A stretch of DNA of 11,537 bases, taken from NCBI RefSeq assembly GCF_020829685.1, contig NZ_JAIVFR010000097.1:1-11537 (forward strand). Direction: 5' to 3'. Position numbers and translations under genes: made by a program. Origin of the DNA: Nostoc sp. CHAB 5715. Lineage in GTDB: Bacteria; Cyanobacteriota; Cyanobacteriia; Cyanobacteriales; Nostocaceae. Below, piece after piece: positions 6,244 through 11,537 of this stretch (position 1 is its first letter; each line of letters begins with the position of its first letter). The notes beneath the pieces were generated by a model. The model worked only from the letters and a program-made list of their open reading frames with translations, was not told where the DNA came from and searched no databases.

Positions 6244-7299
6244 TTATTTAAGTTTTTCGTGAGCAGCTAAAATAATTTTTTCGGTTTCTTCCCAACCAAT
6301 ACATTTATCAGTTACAGAAATCCCATATTTTAATTCATCTTTACCAGTAATTGGTTGACTACCTTCATACAAATGCGATTCCAGCATCATGCCAACTATT
6401 GATGTATTACCATCTACTATTTGCTGAATAATATTTTCTAAAACAGCACCTTGTAATTTGTAATCTTTATTGGTATTGCCGTGGCTACAGTCGATAACAA
6501 TCCTCGATGGTAAATCTGCCTGTTTTAATTTCTCTTCTACCAGTTTGACATTTGCCACATCAAAGTTAGGTTGACTACCACCCCTTAAAATTACGTGACC
6601 GTAGCCATTACCTTTAGTTTGAAAGACGCTGACCTGTCCGTTTTGATTAATTCCTAGAAAACTATGTGGGTTTCTAGCTGATTGTAGGGCATTCAAAGCT
6701 ACTTGAATATTGCCGTCAGTACCGTTTTTAAAACCCACAGGCATCGAAAGTCCACTTGCCATTTCGCGGTGAGTTTGTGATTCGGTCGTGCGTGCCCCAA
6801 TAGCAGACCACGTAATTAGTTCACTAATATATTGAGGTATGATTGGATCTAGTGCTTCTGTACCAGCAGGCAATCCCAATTCTGTAATTTTTAATAATAG
6901 ATCCCGTGCAATTAATAACCCATTTTCTACATGGAAAGAATCATCCATATCTGGATCGTTAATTAACCCTTTCCAGCCTACGGTTGTTCTTGGTTTTTCA
7001 AAGTACACTCGCATAATTAGTAGCAGCTTATCCTGGACGCGCTCGGCCAATCTTTTCAACCTTTCAGAATATTCGAGTGCTGCTTTTGGGTCATGGATTG
7101 AGCATGGGCCAACTACTGTAAATTTTCGGCGATCCTGAAAATCTAGGATCTGTTCTATTTGCTGTCTATATGCTAAAACTCTTTGCTCGGCTAATTGTGT
7201 TAAAGGTAATTTTGATTTGACTTCATTGGGAGTTAATAAGATGCGATCGTTCTCAATATTAGCGTTGTCGATATTACTATTAAATAATTTGTTGTGCAT
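6244..7299 (-). CDS. aroF: Class I 3-deoxy-7-phosphoheptulonate (DAHP) synthase
   Basis: Condenses phosphoenolpyruvate and erythrose-4-phosphate to DAHP, the first step of the shikimate pathway, in the cytoplasm. The 351-residue length and motifs match the AroG/AroF/AroH type. Metal ligands are Cys66 (GPCSIHD), His273 (DCSHGN), Glu307 (MLESHL) and Asp331 (SVTDKC). PEP/E4P residues are Arg97, Lys102 (RVYFEKPRTT), Arg170 (GARTTESQ), Lys191 (GFKNGTDG) and Arg239 (LRGG). The numbering runs five above E. coli AroG throughout. Residues lining the AroG feedback pocket are also kept (Asp151, Pro155, Ser185), so the enzyme is probably inhibited by an aromatic amino acid; which one cannot be told, so the symbol is tentative. 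It stands alone, convergent with brnTA. The ATG at 7299 has only a weak purine leader; a TATATA box lies about 20 bases upstream. Confidence 0.93.
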   Translation of the reverse strand: MHNKLFNSNIDNANIENDRILLTPNEVKSKLPLTQLAEQRVLAYRQQIEQILDFQDRRKFTVVGPCSIHDPKAALEYSERLKRLAERVQDKLLLIMRVYFEKPRTTVGWKGLINDPDMDDSFHVENGLLIARDLLLKITELGLPAGTEALDPIIPQYISELITWSAIGARTTESQTHREMASGLSMPVGFKNGTDGNIQVALNALQSARNPHSFLGINQNGQVSVFQTKGNGYGHVILRGGSQPNFDVANVKLVEEKLKQADLPSRIVIDCSHGNTNKDYKLQGAVLENIIQQIVDGNTSIVGMMLESHLYEGSQPITGKDELKYGISVTDKCIGWEETEKIILAAHEKLK

Positions 7300-7675
7300 G
7301 GTGATGCTCTGGCAATTCTATATACACACTTCAAATCAAAAGTGTAACACAAACCCATGAAATTTTAAAACGGTTGTTTTAAGCTTTTCTTAATTATCCT
7401 GCGATCGCAAATAGACTATGCTGTAGGGGCACGAGCCAGCTCATTGGTGTCAACTTGAGCTAAAACTAGCTTAACCGAAAGCTTGACTCACCCGCCTTGA
7501 ACTAAAGTTCTTTGGCTTTTAGCTAAAGTCTACTGAGTAGACTAAAGATTTTTTGCTATATTTAGTTATCAAAAGAGGGTAACGCTTACGCTCAACTCAA
7601 CCTACTATTCTTCTTAACCCAAGCGTATTAACCCATATTTGGTATTTATTGTCAATACGTAAGTCCTAATGACTG
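7300..7675. other. Spacer upstream of DAHP synthase
   Basis: No gene seen. It holds the DAHP synthase promoter region, one HIP1 octamer (7401-7408) and a dyad AGTCTACT/AGTAGACT (7527-7534 and 7536-7543) followed by six T residues at 7549-7554. Confidence 0.5.
7326..7345 (-). promoter_or_regulatory. Inverted repeat in the DAHP synthase upstream region
   Basis: ACACTT (7326-7331) and AAGTGT (7340-7345) form a 6-bp dyad with an 8-base spacer, 27-46 bases upstream of the start codon and next to TATATA on the minus strand. It is a possible operator; short enough that chance is not excluded. Confidence 0.3.
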
Positions 7676-7701
7676 AAAAAGGGGAAATATTTTCCCCCTT
7701 T
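7676..7701 (-). terminator. Rho-independent terminator of the GH13 gene
   Basis: Read on the minus strand, an A/G-rich arm (AAAGGGGGAAAA) pairs with TTTCCCCTTT across a 3-base loop, and the transcript continues in U residues (complement of 7676-7680). The 7-bp core GGGGAAA/TTTCCCC is perfect. It lies 126 bases past the stop codon at 7827. The reverse orientation also ends in T residues, so it could work both ways. Confidence 0.65.
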
Positions 7702-7826
7702 GTCTTTACTATTGAACTACTTACTCAGTAGTAGTGTATATACAGCAGATTTCAAGTTGCTGAGGTATACAAGCTAAGTCTGTTACCCAGGTATAAAGCG
7801 TGTTTTGCTCCTGAATTCTGCTGTAA

Positions 7827-9485
7827 TTACTGCCATACAAACACTTTGGCTTCGTATGGCCCTAAGTCAGTTACGATGCCATCGTCACCAGCTTCGACAT
7901 CATAATTGCCTGTCCACTCGTGCCATGTACCAGCGCTAGGAAAGTTAGGAACATGATAGTCAGCTAGGAAATTTTCTGAGAAATTTGCAATTACGACTAC
8001 ACGAGAACCTTCATCATTCCAACGAGTATAAGCTAATACTTTTGCTTCTGCATTTTCGTGGATAAAATCAATATTTTCTGTGTAAAGAGCATGATTACTT
8101 TTACGCAGGTTGGTTAAGCCTTTGTATGATTCAAATAAACCACGATTTAAATCATTACCTAACAGCGTCCAATCGATTTTCGATGATTCAGGTTGTTTAG
8201 GTTTGTACTCACCAAATTCTTCTCCCATCCAAATCAAAGGTACGCCAACAGCAGTCATTAGGATGGCTACTCCTAATTTAGCCCGCCTAAAGGCTTCTTC
8301 GTTAAAAATCTCACGGTTCCCCAGTTCTACCATGATATGGTTATGGTCGTGGTTGGTGAGATAATTTACTACATTGGTAGCACCCAAGAAGCCTTGGCGC
8401 TTGCAGTCAATGACATCTTTGAGACGCTCTAAATCAAATGTATCACCGCAGATATGTTCTAGAATGCAGTGATAGAAACTATCATGCCAGCAACCATCCA
8501 TTGGTCCATCTACATTGGTAATGCTGGTAGTTTCAGGAATGTGTTCGGCAACGTTGTAAAAAGGCTTCATGCTAGCAGTTTTTTTGGCTTCCTGAACAAT
8601 CCAGTGCATGAAATCGTAGTTGGCAATTTGCCGTGCTGCATCATAGCGAATACCATCAAGATGATATTCTGATATCCAAAAGCGGATTGTATCACCAATA
8701 AATTTCCGCGCTGGATGAATTTCTAAATTTTCGTCATAATGTTCGTAATTAAATTCTGGTCCCCAGTTATTATCAGGGTCACGGGGCGAGTGATGAAACC
8801 AATAATCGTGGTCAATTTGTGTTAACGGACTAGATGCTTCTGAGTGGTTATAAATACCGTCAATAATTACACGAATACCTCTGCCATGACACTCATCAAT
8901 CAATTTTTTCAACTCAGCAGTAGAACCATAACTAGATTCTGTTGCAAAGAAGTGGCGGGGGTTATAACCCCAACTATAATCACCAGGATATTCTTTAAGT
9001 GGCATTAACTCAATAGCATTAATTCCCAATTCAGATAGATAATCTAACTTTTCAACAACATGTTTGTACTTGCCTCGTGCATAAGGATCATCCTCGCCAC
9101 CAGAAAAATCACCGACATGCAATTCATAAATTACCAATTCGTGGTCAGCAGGTAAAGGTTTATCATCATTTTGCCAAAGGTATGTATCGGTAATCCTTTT
9201 TCCATCTTTGACGTGGATTACACCGTCATCTTTTCCACTTAGTTCATCAATATCAGTTGCATAGGGATCTGTGACATCAACCCATTGTTCTGGTTCAAAA
9301 AACCATGAATTAGTCTGAACACGGAATTTATATTGATAATCGCCGTCTTCTAGTTCAACACTTGTACGAAAATAACCATCATCACCTCTCTCCATTGGAA
9401 TTTCTTGCCAATTAGAAAAAGAACCAATTAATGCGGCTCCTTTGTTATAAGGCGCAAATAAATTAAATTCAATTGGCTTTGACAT
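7827..9485 (-). CDS. CBM48-GH13 alpha-glucan-active enzyme (alpha-amylase family)
   Basis: The 552-residue protein starts with a CBM48-like module (about 5-60, FNLFAPYNKGAALIGSFSNW) that in relatives binds glycogen or places the substrate. A GH13 (beta/alpha)8 barrel follows from about 118. All four GH13 signature regions are present: I, DGIYNH (209-214); II, GIRYDAAR with nucleophile Asp282; III, VAEH with acid/base Glu314; IV, TNHD with Asp380. A WMGEEFGE segment (419-426) and a beta-rich C-terminal domain (about 465-552) complete it. There is no signal peptide, so it acts in the cytoplasm on glycogen or maltodextrins. The CBM48 plus GH13 layout is shared with branching enzymes, debranching enzymes and trehalohydrolases; this protein is shorter than GlgB. 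I would not choose among hydrolysis, branching and transfer. No Shine-Dalgarno sequence precedes the ATG. Confidence 0.9.
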   Translation of the reverse strand: MSKPIEFNLFAPYNKGAALIGSFSNWQEIPMERGDDGYFRTSVELEDGDYQYKFRVQTNSWFFEPEQWVDVTDPYATDIDELSGKDDGVIHVKDGKRITDTYLWQNDDKPLPADHELVIYELHVGDFSGGEDDPYARGKYKHVVEKLDYLSELGINAIELMPLKEYPGDYSWGYNPRHFFATESSYGSTAELKKLIDECHGRGIRVIIDGIYNHSEASSPLTQIDHDYWFHHSPRDPDNNWGPEFNYEHYDENLEIHPARKFIGDTIRFWISEYHLDGIRYDAARQIANYDFMHWIVQEAKKTASMKPFYNVAEHIPETTSITNVDGPMDGCWHDSFYHCILEHICGDTFDLERLKDVIDCKRQGFLGATNVVNYLTNHDHNHIMVELGNREIFNEEAFRRAKLGVAILMTAVGVPLIWMGEEFGEYKPKQPESSKIDWTLLGNDLNRGLFESYKGLTNLRKSNHALYTENIDFIHENAEAKVLAYTRWNDEGSRVVVIANFSENFLADYHVPNFPSAGTWHEWTGNYDVEAGDDGIVTDLGPYEAKVFVWQ

Positions 9486-9597
9486 AGAACTGTTTGTAAT
9501 ATCAAGGGTTGATAGAAGTATTCTCTGATACTCAATTGAGTTAACAAATCGCTCTAAAGAAATAATTATATAACTAGCGCTTCTATCTTGAGGATGA

Positions 9598-9619
9598 TTT
9601 TATAAAAATTTTATAAAAA
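9598..9619. repeat. 11-bp tandem repeat upstream of the GH13 gene
   Basis: TTTTATAAAAA occurs twice without a spacer (9598-9608, 9609-9619), about 113 bases before the GH13 start. Each copy is a near-palindrome, and the 11-bp period is close to one helical turn. It could be a curved or UP-like promoter element; function is unproven. Confidence 0.5.
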
Positions 9620-9884
9620 TAACTACTTTTTGGCTATCTATGACTGTTTTTAGAATTTATTTTTTAACTAATATCCAGATTATATTTAGTACACTTACTG
9701 CCTATAATACTAAAACTTAAAAGTTTTTATTAAGTTCTTAATTAGCAGACATTAAGTAAAACTAAAATAGTTATTGCTAAATATCTGCTGTATAAGATTA
9801 CCGAAGAAAGGCAGAGGGCAGGAGGCAGGAGGATTAAACAATTCGCAATTCGCAATACTTCGGCTACGCCCTTACTTCGACGCC

Positions 9885-9928
9885 GCTCAGTACAAGTCGG
9901 CTACGCTCAGGACAAGCTCAGTACAAGT
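9885..9928. repeat. Three direct copies of GCTCAG(T/G)ACAAG
   Basis: Copies at 9885, 9905 and 9916; the last two overlap by one base, and the first and third extend to GCTCAGTACAAGT. The CGGCTACGCTCAG context recurs at 10069-10080. Confidence 0.75.
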
Positions 9929-10263
9929 TCGCAATTACGTTTAGGTAGGGGATTTAGACCTCAATCGCATTACAAGCTTTGGCATTGGGGATGGGGTTTT
10001 AAACCCTAAAACACAAGCGATAAAATATATTTTTTGCCCTCTGCTCAAGGGGGTTAAGAGCACACTTCGGCTACGCTCAGTGCATCGCGTAAATTTATTT
10101 ATGAAAAACAAAAAATATGTATTCCATCGAGTAGGCGCATATTTATAGCGTCCTTATTAAATCCCCTAAATTTATCGTAAGTTCAAGGGTTTAAGACCCC
10201 AACCATTATATGTAGCACCAGTTTCAGTCGGGGTTTAAATCCCCGTCTGAGATGTCTAAAATG

Positions 10264-10291
10264 TTTGAATTTTGAATTTTGAATTTTGAAT
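10264..10291. repeat. Four tandem heptamers TTTGAAT
   Basis: Four exact 7-bp copies, 52 bases downstream of the DUF1823 stop codon (that gene reads leftward). Typical cyanobacterial STRR. Confidence 0.85.
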
Positions 10292-10322
10292 TGTTAATTA
10301 TGAGGATTCCTCCAGCATAGCT

Positions 10323-10343
10323 GCCTCCTGCCTCCTGCCTCCT
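10323..10343. repeat. Three tandem heptamers GCCTCCT touching the DUF1823 stop codon
   Basis: Three exact 7-bp copies; the last base is also the last base of the minus-strand gene's TAA. The reverse complement unit AGGAGGC occurs at 9820-9833, so the two arrays bracket the spacer as an inverted pair. Confidence 0.85.
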
Positions 10344-10720
10344 TAATCAATTTTGCCGTTAGTTTGTTGCAGATAACTTAACAACCAATTTGCCGCCGTT
10401 GCTCTGCGAGTTTGCCGAGGCCCAAATTCCCCAATTTTGTAACCTTTGAAACCCAGTTTTTCTTTGAGCATTTGTTTATTTTCAACAGGAATGGAACGAG
10501 TCAACTTGACTATTGCGGGGCGAGATTCAATAAAATTTGGTGGTTGGGGGTACTCATCTTGCCATCCTGGTGCAACTAGGGTAGTGTCCCATTGTGCAGT
10601 TGAGGAATCATAGCGATAACCTAAATAATGCCATAGCAACTGGTTGACTGTGGCATCATCAAGTTTTTCGTTAAGAATTGCCCAAATTGTTTCTGTATTC
10701 AGTGGTGGCAGGTTAGACAT
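10343..10720 (-). CDS. DUF1823 family protein, cyanobacterial/plastid conserved, function unknown
   Basis: With the ATG at 10720 the protein has 125 residues (MSNLPPLNTETIWAIL start), which fits the family. An upstream in-frame TTG at 10726 would add only two residues and is not preferred. Conserved blocks I recognise are the N-terminal helix INxKLDDATVNQLLWHYLGYRYD, a central Trp/Pro-rich patch with W-DEYP-PP-FIESRPA, and the C-terminal block KEKLGFKGYKIGEFGPRQTRRATAANWLLSY that carries several invariant basic residues. No membrane segment, signal or enzymatic motif is visible. The stop codon abuts a heptamer array. The gene is divergent from the Asp-rich mini-gene. Function is not known to me. 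No clear ribosome binding site is seen (GGA lies about 14 bases away). Confidence 0.82.
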   Translation of the reverse strand: MSNLPPLNTETIWAILNEKLDDATVNQLLWHYLGYRYDSSTAQWDTTLVAPGWQDEYPQPPNFIESRPAIVKLTRSIPVENKQMLKEKLGFKGYKIGEFGPRQTRRATAANWLLSYLQQTNGKID

Positions 10721-10928
10721 AAGCAATTCAAAATTCCAAGTTGAAAAACTGACTACTGATTAATTAAATTCACAGTTAGTAGGTGTTGAAAAATACTTTA
10801 TCACTACTCTGCGACACTCCCAAAGTTCGGGATAATTTTATTTTTATCTACATCTGCTGGAAGATTTATCCGCCACAAGCATTAGAGAAACTACTAAAGT
10901 GATCCTGAATAAGGAGATTTGCTAACTC

Positions 10929-10934
10929 AGGAGG
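10929..10934 (+). promoter_or_regulatory. Strong ribosome binding site of the Asp-rich mini-gene
   Basis: AGGAGG, a full Shine-Dalgarno core, lies five bases before ATG 10940. It decides this start over the in-frame TTG at 10919 and is the best ribosome binding site in the window. Confidence 0.65.
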
Positions 10935-10939
10935 AAATT

Positions 10940-11107
10940 ATGGAAATAGGGGATATGTTCAGAAATATAGTCGGTGGCAAGCAGAAAAAACGTGATGAAG
11001 AATGGGATAATAGCGATCGCCAGTACAAACATCGCCGTGATGATGACGACGATGACCGGGATTACAGACATCGCGGTGATGATGACGATGACGATGACCG
11101 TGATTAA
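10940..11107 (+). CDS. Small Asp-rich repeat protein, unknown function
   Basis: The product has 55 residues. The first 14 (MEIGDMFRNIVGGK) could form a short amphipathic helix. A basic/acidic linker follows, then two tandem repeats: YKHRRDDDDDDRD (about 29-41) and YRHRGDDDDDDDRD (about 42-55), ending at the stop codon. The duplication is visible in the DNA as well, with GAT/GAC codons alternating, so it arose by tandem duplication and replication slippage remains possible. Runs of Asp next to His and Arg suggest cation or metal binding, or a charge-patterned disordered tail; this is inference. The perfect Shine-Dalgarno sequence supports real translation. A HIP1 octamer lies inside the gene (11013-11020). 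I do not recognise a named family. Confidence 0.6.
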   Translation: MEIGDMFRNIVGGKQKKRDEEWDNSDRQYKHRRDDDDDDRDYRHRGDDDDDDDRD

Positions 11108-11200
11108 TTTCGCGGCTTGGTTTGTACCTTTTCCCCTACCCCCTGCCTCTTATCAAACGCAACCGCAGCCGCGACACCTTCAAAATGAGGTTAGGTTTGG

Positions 11201-11430
11201 GTACGGTTTTAGAACAGTCGGGGGATGGGCTTGTAGAGAAAGCTAGCGGTTCATCCCTATGCCGAATCAGCTTGTAGCAATATGTTCTAATCGGCGTGAA
11301 AACAGGAAGCTTACCAAAGAACGAGTTGACCAATGAATTGATTGACTACCGTGACTCACTCAAAGCTAACGTAAGCGTTCAGGGTGAAAAGCTGCTAGCG
11401 GGTAAGGGACTTATATCACGTCCGGTTAAA
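11201..11430 (+). ncRNA. Structured RNA-like region, possible 5' part of a group II intron
   Basis: No convincing gene, but nested short helices follow one another: GGGATG/CATCCC (11222-11227, 11252-11257) with inner GCTT/AAGC (11229-11232, 11240-11243); GCCGA/TCGGC (11261-11265, 11291-11295); AGCT/AGCT (11364-11367, 11390-11393) enclosing AACG-TAAG-CGTT (11368-11379) and a GGTGAAA-type segment; GGAC/GTCC (11407-11410, 11420-11423). GTACGG at 11201 resembles the GTGYG start of group II introns. The overall phrasing recalls domain I of cyanobacterial introns. No intron-encoded protein or domain V is in view. An alternative is the decayed 3' end of an IS200/IS605 tnpB with its RNA. Confidence 0.35.
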
Positions 11431-11453
11431 CACAAGTCAATTGCGAACGGAGT

Positions 11454-11485
11454 GAAGCAATCGCTCCAGACGTTGTGATTGCTTC
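11454..11485. repeat. Perfect 9-bp hairpin GAAGCAATC/GATTGCTTC
   Basis: Arms at 11454-11462 and 11477-11485 with a 14-base loop; flanking GCGAACGGAGTG and CACTTCGTTCCACTCGC extend the pairing imperfectly. This resembles the GATTGCTTCGTT-type dispersed repeats of Nostoc genomes and may interrupt the structured region before it. Confidence 0.6.
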
Positions 11486-11537
11486 GTTTCACTTCGTTCC
11501 ACTCGCTTTTGACATATCACAAGTAATTTATCGGACA

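Larger units (their letters stand above)
9486..10342. other. 857-bp repeat-filled spacer without a gene
   Basis: No coding region is supported on either strand. The first 300 bases are AT-rich and include the GH13 upstream region. From 9811 onward come an AGGAGGC-type repeat (9820-9833), ATTCGCA twice (9841-9854), three GCTCAG(T/G)ACAAG copies (9885-9928), a second CTTCGGCTACGCTCAG (10065-10080; first copy partial near 9858), a CGGGG/CCCCG dyad around 10228-10245, and two heptamer arrays at the right end. Confidence 0.6.

Noticed and set aside
6839..7138. 99-codon plus-strand frame
   Set aside because: It is antisense to the well-supported DAHP synthase gene.
7527..7554. Dyad AGTCTACT/AGTAGACT followed by six T residues, terminator-like on the plus strand
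   Set aside because: No plus-strand gene lies upstream, and the T-run starts five bases after the stem. Left as part of the spacer description.
8110..8672. Two plus-strand frames (8110-8364, 8469-8672)
   Set aside because: Both are antisense to the GH13 gene, whose catalytic motifs prove the minus-strand frame.
10974..11246. 90-codon plus-strand frame overlapping the Asp-rich gene
   Set aside because: It is the +1 frame of the Asp codon runs (Met/Thr-rich) with no ribosome binding site; its tail runs into the structured region.
11185..11277. 30-codon frame from ATG 11185 that could be a short peptide or transposase tail
   Set aside because: No ribosome binding site, and it coincides with RNA helices; too short to support as a gene.
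11296..11478. 60-codon plus-strand frame at the right edge
   Set aside because: No start signal or recognisable domain; it crosses several perfect hairpins expected of structured RNA or repeats.

Overview
The window looks like chromosomal DNA of a filamentous, heterocyst-forming-type cyanobacterium (Nostoc/Anabaena group). Four observations support this. There are at least nine perfect copies of the 8-bp palindrome GCGATCGC (HIP1), for example at 1259, 2549, 3714, 3915, 4628, 6162, 6187, 7401 and 11013. Several families of 7-bp tandem repeats (STRRs) occur between the genes. The gene products are typical of these organisms (DevC-like permease, 806-residue sucrose synthase, DUF1823 protein). 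The spacers are long, AT-rich and full of repeats. No gene marks this as plasmid, phage or a dedicated genomic island.

Layout. 2-490 (+): C-terminal end of a DevC-like ABC exporter permease. 491-927: spacer with a 150-bp MITE-like inverted-repeat element and a strong 12-bp inverted repeat ahead of the next gene. 928-3348 (+): sucrose synthase SusA. 3349-3559: spacer starting with five heptamers. 3560-4276 (-): ROK-family, polyphosphate-glucokinase-like protein, convergent with susA. 4277-4558: divergent spacer with two further heptamer arrays. 4559-5062 (+): small 2TM-domain membrane protein. 5063-5629: spacer with a second, 222-bp fold-back element. 5630-6155 (+): overlapping brnT-brnA type II toxin-antitoxin pair. 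6244-7299 (-): class I DAHP synthase. 7300-7826: spacer with a terminator hairpin. 7827-9485 (-): CBM48-GH13 alpha-glucan-active enzyme. 9486-10342: long repeat-filled spacer. 10343-10720 (-): DUF1823 protein. 10940-11107 (+): 55-residue Asp-rich repeat protein. 11108-11537: no convincing gene, but a strongly structured stretch that recalls the 5' part of a group II intron.

How the genes relate. Three of the genes act on sugars and storage glucans. Sucrose synthase interconverts sucrose and NDP-glucose plus fructose. The ROK kinase would phosphorylate free glucose, probably with polyphosphate. The GH13 enzyme acts on glycogen-type glucans. They are not an operon: orientations differ and the spacers are long. 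The only clear operon is brnTA. DAHP synthase is a housekeeping entry enzyme of the shikimate pathway. The most interesting parts are non-coding: the two fold-back elements, perfect palindromes in front of susA and brnT, the bracketed repeat zone at 9811-10343, and the structured sequence at the right edge.
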